A DNA stretch of 64,000 bases from Pseudomonas sp. B21-048 (GCF_024748615.1 NZ_CP087168.1:1364001-1428000); one strand, 5' to 3'. Shown: positions 55,394 through 63,783, counted from the first letter of the stretch. Notes: generated by a model from the letters alone, not told the origin. Made by a program: numbers and translations.

Positions 55394-56261
55394 AGCCTTG
55401 TCGCGCCGCTTTCAGACATTTCAAATCAGTGAAATCCTTACGCACGCCTTCAATCTTCTGCAACAACCGTTCACGCTGAATCGGCGTGCTCTCGGCCATC
55501 AAGTCCACCAGCAATGCACGAGCCTGGGCTTCGGTGTTGGCGTAGGCCGCGCGGTAAGCCGGGGTCCACAAACTCTCGCGATTCACCAGAAGTTTCTCGA
55601 TTCGTTGTGGGAATTCTGGACTCTGCCGTTGCGCAACTGCCGCGCTGAATTGCTGTTGCCAATGGGCGCGGTTGGCAATCCATTGTTTGTTCTGATCACC
55701 CAAGGCATTCGACCAGGCCACTACCTGTTGCTGTTGGCTCGGGCTTAGCGGTCCGAGCCAGACATTCAGGCGTTTCTCCATGCGCTTGCTCCGCTCTCTG
55801 ATCTGTTGCTCCAGAGACGGTTTGAGGTAGGCCTCCTGGCGTTTGCGCTGGTCCTTGGCGAAGGCATCGTTCATTTCCGCGACTTGCTTGTCATCCAGCC
55901 CCTGCAACAACTCGATGGCCGACGGGGTGATTTCCCGGGCGGTTTCGGCGATGGCCTGTTTGGCTTCCTGGGTGCGGGTTTGCAGTGCGGCGTCGGTGAT
56001 TTGGTTGGCCTCGACCATGGCCTGTAAGCGATTCAGCCAGTCGAGGTAGCCGGGCAATTGCGTGGTGCAGTGCCAGCTCAGGTGTTCCTTGAGGCGCTCG
56101 TTGAACCAGTCTTTTTGCTCGTGGTTCATGTCCAGGTAGTCGCTGAGCGTCCAGGGAATGATCACGTCAAGGTTGCGGTAAGCGAGGCCCACGCGGCTGC
56201 ACGCGGCGACGGTGAGGCTGAGGGTGAGGATGACGCCGATTTGTTTCAACCAGTGAGACAT
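55392..56261 (-). CDS. DUF6279 family lipoprotein
   Basis: The 289-residue protein has a lipobox (LTLSLTVAACSRVGLAYRNL), with Cys near residue 21 as the lipid site. The rest is helical with Gln/Arg-rich segments (LEQQIRERSKRMEKRLNVW; SPSQQQQVVAWSNALGDQNK), which matches DUF6279. The role is unknown. Its stop codon borders the GATCTTTT repeat. Confidence 0.82.
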   Translation of the reverse strand: MSHWLKQIGVILTLSLTVAACSRVGLAYRNLDVIIPWTLSDYLDMNHEQKDWFNERLKEHLSWHCTTQLPGYLDWLNRLQAMVEANQITDAALQTRTQEAKQAIAETAREITPSAIELLQGLDDKQVAEMNDAFAKDQRKRQEAYLKPSLEQQIRERSKRMEKRLNVWLGPLSPSQQQQVVAWSNALGDQNKQWIANRAHWQQQFSAAVAQRQSPEFPQRIEKLLVNRESLWTPAYRAAYANTEAQARALLVDLMAESTPIQRERLLQKIEGVRKDFTDLKCLKAARQG

Positions 56262-56524
56262 GGCGAGTCCTTGCGAAGACCTGGTTTCTTTTGGGGTTCT
56301 CTTGTGTGATTGCGGGATGAGCCCGACGGTTCAGCCGATCAATAGAAACGGTGCGCGGTCTTGAGCGCGAGCAGGCCGTTGCACTCACTGTAGATCAAGT
56401 CTAGATCAATGCTCTTCTGAAAATCCCGGGTCGGAATCGACTTCAAGGTTGTTCGACAGGCTGAGCCCCATGCTGGGGGACCAGACACGTGCAAACATAC
56501 CGACGAATGTTCGGCATCGAGGGC

Positions 56525-56633
56525 CATTCGTCGATTTTTGAAATATTGATTTGTTTTATGGGGTATGCGGGAGGGTTCCAGTCCAAGCGCTTCGAAGCTC
56601 AAAGCGCTTACGGACCAGTTAACGCAGGGGAAT
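56525..56633. other. Region of small hairpins, no supported gene
   Basis: Between the lipoprotein start and the next small gene (56262-56632) there is no convincing gene. Hairpins CGACGAATG...CATTCGTCG at 56501-56533 followed by TTTTT, CCCC...GGGG near 56470-56480, and AAGCGCTT repeated at 56585 and 56607 are visible. A short minus-strand frame in 56339-56602 is not supported by a ribosome binding site. Confidence 0.35.
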
Positions 56634-56821
56634 TACTTCTTGCCCAGCGTGATCTGCTTGGACGGGCCGAACGTCTGGCCGCTGACGCCTTTGGCAATTT
56701 GCTGGATTTCGCCGCCGGACTTGAGGAACGCAGCGATCTGGTTGTTGATCGATTCGCTGGTCTCAACGGCTGGAGCTGGCTTTGCTTTGCTGTTGGATGC
56801 TTTTACACGCATGGCGGCCAT
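56633..56821 (-). CDS. Small basic protein, SutA-like C-terminal pattern
   Basis: The 62-residue (or 59, if started at 56812) protein has a basic N-terminus (RVKASNSKAKPAPA) and then NNQIAAFLKSGGEIQQIAKG, which recalls the FLxxGGxxQEV segment of SutA-type regulators. That similarity is weak. It has no signal peptide and no Cys. The start is uncertain because neither ATG has a well-placed ribosome binding site. A minus-strand frame extending further upstream is not supported. Confidence 0.6.
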   Translation of the reverse strand: MAAMRVKASNSKAKPAPAVETSESINNQIAAFLKSGGEIQQIAKGVSGQTFGPSKQITLGKK

Positions 56822-57172
56822 TAACCTGTGGAAATTAACTTGGCCAGGCATCGTACAGGAAATACTTGACAATTGCTTGGTAAATATCTTTCCGAAAGAG
56901 ACGGTGGGAGAACGCCATTTATCGCAAGTTATTATTCGTATGTACCCCTAAGCCGCTGTTTTAACTAAGAACCTAAGTGGAGGAAAAGCGCTTTTCGGAT
57001 GGGCTGGTCTGGGGTGGAACACTCCAACGGCCTGACGAGCGGCCAAACGCACACTGGCAAAACCCAGGAAAATTGAACCCTTCCGGGTATTTTCTTGCGC
57101 CACCGGGCTGGGCCACCGAACGCCGCCCGCAAAACCGGGTAGAATGCCGCCCACGCAATGAGGGTATTGGAC
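56822..57172. other. Intergenic region before the CvfB-like gene
   Basis: 350 bp without a supported gene. It holds the divergent promoter area of the small basic protein and the CvfB-like gene, a small CCC-TTCC-GGG hairpin with TATTTTCTTG near 57078-57098, and a TTGACA at 56866 without a good -10. I see no RNA gene. Confidence 0.4.
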
Positions 57173-58009
57173 ATGGCTTTAGTCGGGCGCTACAACAGTT
57201 TGCAAGTGGTTAAACACACTAACTTCGGTTTATATCTGGACGGTGGCGCGGATGGCGAAATCCTCCTGCCTAATCGTTATATCCCCAAAGATATTCCCAG
57301 CGAAGATGAAGATTGGCTCAACGTTTTTATTTATCTGGACAGCGATGACAAACTTATCGCCACCACCGAAAAGCCGAAAGTTCAGGTCGGTGAATTCGCC
57401 AGTTTGAAAGTCGTTGAAGTCAACAGCATCGGCGTGTTCCTGGATTGGGGTTTGCCGAAGGATCTGCTGCTGCCGTATTCCGAAGAAAAGCGCCAGATGA
57501 CCGCCGGCGAGTATGTCGTGGTGCACGTTTATCTCGACAAACACACGCGGCGCATCACCGCCACGGCGCGGCTGGATCGTTACCTGGACAAGACCCCGGC
57601 CAATTACACGGCGGGTCAGGAAGTTGATTTACTGGTGGCCGAAGCGACCGATATGGGCTTCAAGGCAATCATCAACAACAAGCACTGGGGCCTGATCCAC
57701 AAGAACGAAATCTTCAAGTTCATGCGTGCCGGCAAAGAAGAGAAGGGCTTTATCAAAGAAGTCCGCGCCGACGGCAAAATCAGCCTGAGCCTGCAACCGG
57801 TGGGCGAAGAAGCCGCCACCAGCCTGAACTCGAAGATCCTCGCCAAGTTGCGCGACAACAACGGCACTCTGCCCGTCAGTGACAAGAGCGACCCGACGCT
57901 GATCAGCAGTATGTTCGGCGTCAGCAAGGGCAACTTCAAAAAGGCTATTGGTGCGCTGTACAAGAACGGTCAGATCGTCATTCACGCTGATCGCATCGAG
58001 CTGAGCTGA
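57173..58009 (+). CDS. CvfB-like S1 RNA-binding protein
   Basis: The 278-residue protein has several S1-like OB folds in tandem: VVKHTNFGLYLDGGADGEIL, then KVVEVNSIGVFLDWGLPKDL and VAEATDMGFKAIINNKHWG, plus a C-terminal winged-helix (SMFGVSKGNFKKAIGALYKN). This is the CvfB layout, linked to virulence-gene RNA control in Gram-positives. ATG 57173 with GAGGG upstream is preferred. It stands alone. Confidence 0.88.
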   Translation: MALVGRYNSLQVVKHTNFGLYLDGGADGEILLPNRYIPKDIPSEDEDWLNVFIYLDSDDKLIATTEKPKVQVGEFASLKVVEVNSIGVFLDWGLPKDLLLPYSEEKRQMTAGEYVVVHVYLDKHTRRITATARLDRYLDKTPANYTAGQEVDLLVAEATDMGFKAIINNKHWGLIHKNEIFKFMRAGKEEKGFIKEVRADGKISLSLQPVGEEAATSLNSKILAKLRDNNGTLPVSDKSDPTLISSMFGVSKGNFKKAIGALYKNGQIVIHADRIELS

Positions 58010-58027
58010 CGCTACGCGGCCCCTGCA

Positions 58028-58098
58028 GGAGCTGTCGCAGGCTGCGATCTTTTGATCTTGATCTTTTACAGGCAAAAGATCGCAGCCTGCGGCAGCTC
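58028..58098. repeat. REP pair with GATCTTTT centre
   Basis: GGAGCTGTCGCAGGCTGCGATC at the left and GATCGCAGCCTGCGGCAGCTC at the right, with TTTTGATCTTGATCTTTT between them. It is a good match to the pair at 26734. Confidence 0.8.
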
Positions 58099-58285
58099 AG
58101 AGAGGGCGCGACCGCCATATGACGCAAGCGGCGATTTAAAGGTCTTTTGCAGACACTTTTTCCTGCCCATCTGGTTAATAATCGGCAGCATCATTTTCGC
58201 CCCGGCACTCTGTTCAGCCAGCAGGCCGGGGGCTTTGCTTTTACTGTCGAGTCCCTGCCATGGATTGTGTTGTCGAGGTGTTTCG

Positions 58286-59218
58286 GTGAGCGCCAGCCGG
58301 CGTAGCGCCGATGGGTTTGCCCTGCAAGTGATGGTCGGGCTGTGCCTGATCTGGGGCGTGCAGCAGGTGATGATCAAGTGGGCCGCGCCCGACATTGCGC
58401 CGGTCATGCAGGCGGCGGGGCGGTCGGGTATTTCCGCATTGCTCGTAGGATTGTTGATCTGCTGGAAGGGCGGTTGGGATCAGGTCGGTACTACCTGGCG
58501 CGGTGGCTTGCTGGCGGGTGCGTTGTTTGGCCTGGAGTTCTTTTTCATTTCCGAAGGCCTGCAATTGACCACGGCGGCGCATATGTCGGTGTTCCTTTAC
58601 ACCGCGCCGATCTTCACTGCGTTGGGCGTGCATTGGCTGCTGCCGAGTGAGCGTTTAAGACCGGTGCAGTGGCTGGGGATTTTTCTCGCTTTCATCGGCA
58701 TTGCCATTGCGTTTGCCGGTGGCGTGTCCTGGGACAGCCTCGACCACCGCATGTTGATGGGTGATGCGTTGGGCGTGCTGGCCGGCGCCTCATGGGGCGC
58801 GACCACCGTGGTGGTGCGTGCCTCGCGCTTGTCGGAAGCGCCGGTGACCCTGACGCTGTTTTATCAACTGATCGTCGGCTTCGTCGGCCTGCTGTTGATC
58901 GCGATCCTCAGCGGTCAAGTCACTCATGTCAGCCTGACCACTGTTGCCGTGGCCAGTGTGCTGTTCCAGGGCTTGGTCGTGTCATTCTTCAGTTATTTGA
59001 CCTGGTTTTGGCTGCTGCGCCGTTATCTGGCGGCGAACCTGGCGGTGTTTTCGTTCATGACACCGCTGTTCGGCGTCACGTTCGGCGTGGTGCTGCTGGG
59101 CGAAGAATTGAGCCTGAACTTTGTGATCGGCGCGGTACTGGTTCTGTTCGGGATCACTTTTGTGAGCGCAGAGCAGTGGGTCCGCCGTCGTTTGCGCAAA
59201 GCCCTTGGGCAGCCTTGA
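58286..59218 (+). CDS. EamA/DMT-family transporter
   Basis: The 310-residue protein has ten membrane segments, beginning VGLCLIWGVQQVMIKWAAPD and with GASWGATTVVVRASRLSEAP in the second repeat. GTG 58286 with CGAGG upstream is used; upstream frames run through REP DNA. The substrate is not known. It is the fifth DMT-type gene in this window. Confidence 0.86.
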   Translation: MSASRRSADGFALQVMVGLCLIWGVQQVMIKWAAPDIAPVMQAAGRSGISALLVGLLICWKGGWDQVGTTWRGGLLAGALFGLEFFFISEGLQLTTAAHMSVFLYTAPIFTALGVHWLLPSERLRPVQWLGIFLAFIGIAIAFAGGVSWDSLDHRMLMGDALGVLAGASWGATTVVVRASRLSEAPVTLTLFYQLIVGFVGLLLIAILSGQVTHVSLTTVAVASVLFQGLVVSFFSYLTWFWLLRRYLAANLAVFSFMTPLFGVTFGVVLLGEELSLNFVIGAVLVLFGITFVSAEQWVRRRLRKALGQP

Positions 59219-59399
59219 CTGGGCGCAGCAGTAAAACACCAGCGATAAGAAAACCGCTGCCGGCGATCACCAGCGCGACGACCTGGCTAATGTGGCGCAA
59301 AGGCAGGGTCGGGGCCAATCTGAATGCATGGATCGAGCAGCAGCAGGCGGTGTATCCATCGGCAGCGCAGGCCCCGGCAATTGCTTGAACCAACGGTCA
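59219..59399 (-). pseudogene. Possible C-terminal remnant of a membrane transporter
   Basis: On the minus strand the stretch LPLRHISQVVALVIAGSGFL IAGVLLLRPV resembles the last membrane helix of an MFS or DMT carrier; no start or N-terminal part is present. It lies between the DMT gene and the small ORF at 59529. Low confidence: it may be chance hydrophobicity. Confidence 0.25.
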
Positions 59400-59413
59400 G
59401 GGATTTGGATCAA
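59400..59413 (+). promoter_or_regulatory. FNR/ANR-like box upstream of small ORF
   Basis: GGGAT-TTGG-ATCAA agrees with the consensus TTGAT-N4-ATCAA at 8 of 10 positions. If used as a class II site it puts the start of transcription near 59448. The -10 is poor (GATGTT). By-eye prediction. Confidence 0.4.
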
Positions 59414-59528
59414 TTCAGTAACAGATCATTGCGATGTTGGGCGAGCATTACGTAGGACTTCGGACTATTATCAGTGCGAAGGGGCTACAGAACTTCAGCC
59501 GCTCGGCACTACCCTGAAGGGGGGCACC

Positions 59529-59660
59529 ATGAAAGAGAAAATCCAAAACTGGCTGCATGACCTGGGTGTCGCACTCGGTTTGATCGAACCGCCTCTGCAA
59601 CCCGTGCCTATTCGCACTGACGACGAACAACGTCGCCGCCAGCAGCAGCGCCGCCGGTAA
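59529..59660 (+). CDS. 43-residue ORF, possible PA1414-like locus
   Basis: The 43-residue product begins MKEKIQNWLHDLGVALGLIE and ends in an Arg/Gln-rich tail (DEQRRRQQQRRR). AAGGGGGG before the ATG is a strong ribosome binding site. Its position close to the SSS symporter-gbu cluster, with an FNR-like box upstream, recalls the P. aeruginosa PA1414 locus, which I recall as the source of the ANR-dependent sRNA SicX. I have no sequence of that locus to compare, so the link is inference. It may also be an RNA gene with a coding part. Confidence 0.55.
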   Translation: MKEKIQNWLHDLGVALGLIEPPLQPVPIRTDDEQRRRQQQRRR

Positions 59661-59692
59661 GCGCCAGGATTTATTTGGCAAGGGGGCTTGCC

Positions 59693-59823
59693 TGTGGCGA
59701 GGGAGCTTGCTCCCGCTGGGCTGCGCAGCAGCCCCCATACCATCACCAAGGCGTATCAGGCGCCATGCGGATTCTGGCCTGCGACTGCTGCGCAGTCGAG
59801 CGGGAGCAAGCTCCCTCGCCACA
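59693..59823. repeat. REP pair (GGCGAGGGAGCTTGCTCCC family)
   Basis: TGTGGCGAGGGAGCTTGCTC and GGAGCAAGCTCCCTCGCCAC are inverted ends around GCTGCGCAGCAGCC and GACTGCTGCGCAGTC. It is nearly the same as the pair at 61730. Confidence 0.85.
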
Positions 59824-59864
59824 AAAGCCTGCATTCTTGTCTCAAAGGTGCATTTCAGCCCCTC

Positions 59865-60116
59865 TCAATACCGCCCGATCTCAATCAAAAACCGGCTCAA
59901 GTCATCGACGGTCGTCGCGGTCTTGAGTATTCGGTCTTCTTCGGCGGTAGATGCTGTCAAACCCAACTGATCCTCCAAATGGAAGATCAGCTCTTGGATA
60001 TCCTCTTTATCCAGTCCCAACTCCACCAAATGGGTGTTGTCGTCGAAATCGTCCTGATTTTCCAGCAGGCGGCTGATGAAGCGATGCACGGCTGTACGAA
60101 CGGCGTCTTTTGTCAT
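59865..60116 (-). CDS. Acyl-carrier-protein-like domain without carrier serine
   Basis: The 83-residue protein has the four-helix ACP pattern, but where an ACP has DSL it reads LVELGLDKEDIQELIFHLED (LGLDKED in place of LGxDSL). The Ser that carries 4'-phosphopantetheine is absent. It could be a regulatory or decoy carrier, or bind a protein partner. It is alone between REP DNA and the SSS symporter, and no fatty acid gene is next to it. Confidence 0.72.
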   Translation of the reverse strand: MTKDAVRTAVHRFISRLLENQDDFDDNTHLVELGLDKEDIQELIFHLEDQLGLTASTAEEDRILKTATTVDDLSRFLIEIGRY

Positions 60117-60217
60117 GGTTGTTCTTCGAGGGCGTTATTGTTGTTGTCCCTGGTGCTGAGTACAGCAGGCTTCAGTGGGCGCTGCCACTCGTCAACCTTG
60201 GTAGATTCCTTCAGACG

Positions 60218-60254
60218 AAAAAAAAACGGGTGTGGCAACCGACGCCGCACCCGT
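60218..60254 (-). terminator. Rho-independent terminator of the SSS symporter gene (minus strand)
   Basis: On the minus strand ACGGGTG pairs with CACCCGT and is followed by a run of eight T. It is 27 bp after the symporter stop at 60282. Confidence 0.88.
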
Positions 60255-60281
60255 CGAAGAAATTGTTGCTACAACATCAAC

Positions 60282-61661
60282 TTAGACAGCGCTCGCCACC
60301 ACTGCCGGGCGACGGGACAGCAGGCTGACCAGCACGAAGCTCACCAGACCAACGCCGAGGCTGTAGTAGATCGGGGTGTTGGCATCCAGACCATCCTTAA
60401 ACATGAACACCAGCGCGGTGGCAAAGCCCATGCCCATGCTGGCGATAGCGCCGGCGGTGGTTGCGCGTTTCCAGAAGATTGCACCGATCAACGGGATCAG
60501 CATGCCGCCCACCAACAGGTTGTAGGCCAGGGTTAGGGCACTGATCACGTCGTTGACCACCAGCGCGATACCCAGCACGACAATGCCGGTCAATAGGGTG
60601 AACAGGCGGTTGATACCCAGGCTCGACTGTTTACCGCCGCGCAGTTTCGGCAGCAGGTCTTCGGTCAGCGTGGTGGATGCAGCAAGCAAACCGGCGCTGG
60701 CGGTGGACATCATGGCCGCCAGGGCCGCAGCGATCACCAAGCCACGAATACCGTCTGGCAGGGACAGTTTGACGATGGCGGCGAAGGCATTGTTGACGTT
60801 GTCCAGGTCCGGGATCAGCACATGAGCGGCCATGCCGATCAGGGCACAGGCCAGTCCGTAAAGGATGCAGTAAATACCCGCGAAGGTACCGGCAACCTGA
60901 GCGACTTTGGCGCTCTTGACGGTGAACACACGCTGCCAGATGTCTTGGCCGATCAGGATTCCGAAGAAGTAGATCATGAAGTAGGTGATGATGGTGTCCC
61001 AGCCGATGGTGGTGAAGCTGAAGGCGGCTGCCGGCAGTTTCATCACCAACTCATCCCAGCCGCCGACGCGGTACAGGCAGATTGGCAGCAGGATGAACAT
61101 CAGGCCTACGGTCTTGATCACGAACTGCACGATGTCGGTCAGGGTCAGCGACCACATGCCGCCGATGGCCGAGTAAACCACCACCACGCCACCGCCGAGC
61201 AATACCGAGACCCAGAACGGCAGGCCGAACAGCACTTGCAGTACGGTGCCGATTGCCAGGATCGAGGTCACGCCGATCATCAGCGCGTACGCCAGCATGA
61301 TCGCCGCGCTCGCTGAGCGGGCCATCGGGTTGTAGCGTTTTTCCAGCACCTGGGTAACGGTGTAGATTTTCAGTTTCAGCAGCGGTTTGGCGAGGAACAG
61401 GTTCAGCGCGACGATCCCACAACCCAGCGCGGCGCAGAGCCAGAAACCGGAAATGCCGTGGACGTAGCCCAGGCGCACGGTGCCGACGGTGGACGCGCCA
61501 CCCAGCACGGTAGCGGCCATGGTGCCCATGTACAGGGTCGGACCGAGATTACGCCCGGCGACCAGGTAGTCTTCGTTGGTCTTGGCCTTGCGCATGCCGA
61601 AGTAGCCGAGCACCAACATGGCGGCGGCGTAAATGAGGACGACGAATAAATCCAAAGCCAT
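60282..61661 (-). CDS. Sodium:solute symporter (SSS family)
   Basis: The 459-residue protein has 12-13 membrane segments. It carries SSS features such as GMRKAKTNEDYLVAGRNLG, then MGTMAATVLGGASTVGTVRL and IGQDIWQRVFTVKSAK. Its place in the cluster gbuA-NTF2-NCS1 remnant-symporter matches, from memory, P. aeruginosa PA1418 of the gbu region. It is therefore more likely a guanidinobutyrate or related guanidino-compound importer than PutP. Substrate is inferred. Confidence 0.85.
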   Translation of the reverse strand: MALDLFVVLIYAAAMLVLGYFGMRKAKTNEDYLVAGRNLGPTLYMGTMAATVLGGASTVGTVRLGYVHGISGFWLCAALGCGIVALNLFLAKPLLKLKIYTVTQVLEKRYNPMARSASAAIMLAYALMIGVTSILAIGTVLQVLFGLPFWVSVLLGGGVVVVYSAIGGMWSLTLTDIVQFVIKTVGLMFILLPICLYRVGGWDELVMKLPAAAFSFTTIGWDTIITYFMIYFFGILIGQDIWQRVFTVKSAKVAQVAGTFAGIYCILYGLACALIGMAAHVLIPDLDNVNNAFAAIVKLSLPDGIRGLVIAAALAAMMSTASAGLLAASTTLTEDLLPKLRGGKQSSLGINRLFTLLTGIVVLGIALVVNDVISALTLAYNLLVGGMLIPLIGAIFWKRATTAGAIASMGMGFATALVFMFKDGLDANTPIYYSLGVGLVSFVLVSLLSRRPAVVASAV

Positions 61662-61729
61662 GATGGCGTATCTCCGATTGTCTTTTTTATGGTGAGGCGG
61701 AATTGCATTGCTGTGATGGGGGGGGCTTT

Positions 61730-61878
61730 TGTGGCGAGGGAGCTTGCTCCCGCTGGGTCGCGAAGCGGCCCCAAATCCTGCAGTCGAGGTTCTTCAGGAA
61801 GAACTCATCGGCCGGTCTTGCGACTGCTGCGCAGTCGAGCGGGACGGTGCGGCGTTCCGACAAGCTCCCTCGCCACAA
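61730..61878. repeat. REP pair inserted upstream of the symporter
   Basis: TGTGGCGAGGGAGCTTGCTC left arm and CAAGCTCCCTCGCCACA right arm, with GACTGCTGCGCAGTCGAGCG inside. The interior differs from the copy at 59693 by extra bases (GACGGTGCGGCGTTCC). It lies between the NCS1 remnant and the symporter. Confidence 0.8.
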
Positions 61879-61907
61879 GTGTTCATCTCATCAGCACGTT
61901 TTGTTTG

Positions 61908-62174
61908 TCAGGCCGCTTGTCGCATTGCCGGTTTACCGAGCGAATCCATGCCCTTGCTGCGTGGATCGTAGGGGGCCAAACACCGTGGCCGGTTCCGGGA
62001 ACAGGCTCAGCAGCGTCAGGTACACCAGCTCACGGCGGTGGCAAAGGTATTGGCACCGCCGAAGATCAGGCGAAACAGGTCGCTGGGCCGGGCGTCGCGC
62101 TCATGATCCGGGATCTGTTCGACCCCGTTTGTTTCGATGCTGCTAAGGCTTTTTTCTTTGTTGTTGTTATTCAT
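61908..62174 (-). pseudogene. Deleted NCS1-type cytosine/purine permease gene
   Basis: From ATG 62174 (CGGAG upstream) 48 codons are intact: SLSSIETNGVEQIPDHERDA then RPSDLFRLIFGGANTFATAV, an NCS1 permease N-terminus. The frame then breaks at about 62030. The next residues, in another frame, read LVYLTLLSLFPEPATVFG, then after a one-base shift PYDPRSKGMDSLGKPAMRQAA and the stop at 61908, which is the C-terminus. About 430 central codons, with all the membrane core, are gone. From memory P. aeruginosa PA1419 has this neighbour position. No functional product is possible. Confidence 0.82.
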
Positions 62175-62228
62175 GATCTGCTCCGATCATAAAGGCGCGC
62201 TCATCGTGCGTGAGCGTCACCTGTTTGG

Positions 62229-62651
62229 CTAAGGGGGTGGCAGCCCTTCCGGCATTGCGGACAAATGTTCGTGGCAGGCCAGCCATAGGCCTTGTTGTTC
62301 TTGGCCAGACGTCTGTTTCTTGAAAACAATCGTCTCGCGCTCCTGGCTGAAGTGTTGCTCCCCTTGCATGCGCAGCTCGGTGGCCACGTCATGGATGAAA
62401 ATCGCCACGTCACCCTGCAGGCTGACGAAGGCGTTGCTCGAGATGCAGGACAGCACCTCGAAGCCGTCCTCGGCGCGCCAGGTGTCCCATAACGCCTGAT
62501 AGGCATCGCGCGACAACAGGGGCTGCTCGAGGGTGTAGAACACGAAGCTGGCATCGACACTGAATGCGCCGAAGTAGGCTTCGCGATCGTTACGGGTAAA
62601 GGCCGATACCAGCTCAGCGGCGGCGTTGAGTACCTGATCACGTTCGCTCAT
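62229..62651 (-). CDS. NTF2-like/SnoaL-fold protein of the gbu cluster
   Basis: The 140-residue protein has the NTF2-like pattern NAAAELVSAFTRNDREAYFG, then FVFYTLEQPLLSRDAYQALW and TIVFKKQTSGQEQQGLWLA. It starts 9 bp after gbuA on the same strand, in the position of P. aeruginosa PA1420. The ligand is unknown. It is probably cotranscribed with gbuA. Confidence 0.82.
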   Translation of the reverse strand: MSERDQVLNAAAELVSAFTRNDREAYFGAFSVDASFVFYTLEQPLLSRDAYQALWDTWRAEDGFEVLSCISSNAFVSLQGDVAIFIHDVATELRMQGEQHFSQERETIVFKKQTSGQEQQGLWLACHEHLSAMPEGLPPP

Positions 62652-62660
62652 GACCGATCC

Positions 62661-63611
62661 TCAGCGATGGACCACGCCCGGCAGTACGCAGAGCATTTCG
62701 TACAGCAGGTTGGCGCCCAACAGCGAGGTATTACCGGTGGTGTCGTACGCTGGCGAGACTTCTACCAGATCGCAGCCGACCAGATCGAGGCCTTGGCAGC
62801 CGCGCACGATTTCGATCGCCTGAATGGTCGTCAGACCGCCGATTTCCGGGGTACCAGTACCGGGTGCCCAAGCCGGGTCGATACCGTCGATATCGAAACT
62901 CAGGTACACCGGACCGCCGCCGACTTTCTCGCGCACTTCGGCCATCAGCGGTGCCAGGGATTTGTGCCAGCATTCTTCAGCCTGTACCACACGGAAGCCT
63001 TGATTGCGGCTCCAGTTGAAGTCATCAGCGGTGTACCCCTGAGCGCGCAGGCCAATTTGCACCACGCGGTCGCAATCCAGAAGGCCTTCTTCTACGGCGC
63101 GACGGAAGGTGGTGCCGTGGGCGATCTTCTCGCCGAACATGTGATCGTTCACATCGGCGTGAGCGTCGATGTGCACCAGGCCGACCTTGCCGTGCTTTTT
63201 ATGAATGGCACGCAGAATCGGCAGGGTGATGGTGTGATCGCCGCCGAGGGTCAAGGGGATCACATCGTGTTCGAGGATATTGTCGTAGGCCTCTTCGATG
63301 ATCCGCACGGCGTCCAGCAGGTTGAAGGTGTTGATCGCGACGTCACCGATGTCGGCAACCGACAGCGAATCGAACGGGGCGGCGCCGGTGGCCATGTTGT
63401 ACGGGCGGATCATCACCGATTCAGCGCGGATTTCACGCGGCCCGAAACGGGTGCCTGGGCGCAGGGAAGTGCCGATGTCCAGCGGGATGCCGATAAAGGC
63501 AGCGTCCAGGCCAGCAGCGGATGGCAAATGGGGGAGTCGCAGCATGGTGGCGATGCCGCCGAAGCGCGGCATTTCGTTGCCGCCCAGTGGTTGGTGAAGA
63601 ATCTTGTCCAC
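62661..63611 (-). CDS. gbuA: Guanidinobutyrase (agmatinase/ureohydrolase family)
   Basis: The 316-residue ureohydrolase has the binuclear Mn site: LTLGGDHTITLPILRAI, HIDAHADVNDHMFGEKIAHG and LSFDIDGIDPAWAPGTGTPE. It fits guanidinobutyrase GbuA (4-guanidinobutyrate to 4-aminobutyrate and urea) by length and by the neighbouring LysR gene and transporters. A related agmatinase cannot be excluded by sequence only. It is divergent from gbuR. Confidence 0.88.
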   Translation of the reverse strand: MDKILHQPLGGNEMPRFGGIATMLRLPHLPSAAGLDAAFIGIPLDIGTSLRPGTRFGPREIRAESVMIRPYNMATGAAPFDSLSVADIGDVAINTFNLLDAVRIIEEAYDNILEHDVIPLTLGGDHTITLPILRAIHKKHGKVGLVHIDAHADVNDHMFGEKIAHGTTFRRAVEEGLLDCDRVVQIGLRAQGYTADDFNWSRNQGFRVVQAEECWHKSLAPLMAEVREKVGGGPVYLSFDIDGIDPAWAPGTGTPEIGGLTTIQAIEIVRGCQGLDLVGCDLVEVSPAYDTTGNTSLLGANLLYEMLCVLPGVVHR

Positions 63612-63783
63612 GGGTAAGGCCTCATCGTCGTTGTTTTATTTATGTCGGTTTCGCTCGGGGAGAGACGGGCACCGTTGTGGGCCGATTCTGCGAAATGCAG
63701 TGACCGGGAAGAATCGCTACGGGCAAATACTTAGTTCAGATTTTTCTAAACTAATGGCGGCGACGGCGATAGACTCTTACGCG

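Noticed and set aside
56339..56602. Minus-strand 87-codon frame in the gap before the small basic gene
   Set aside because: No ribosome binding site, unlike any family I know, and it covers hairpins.
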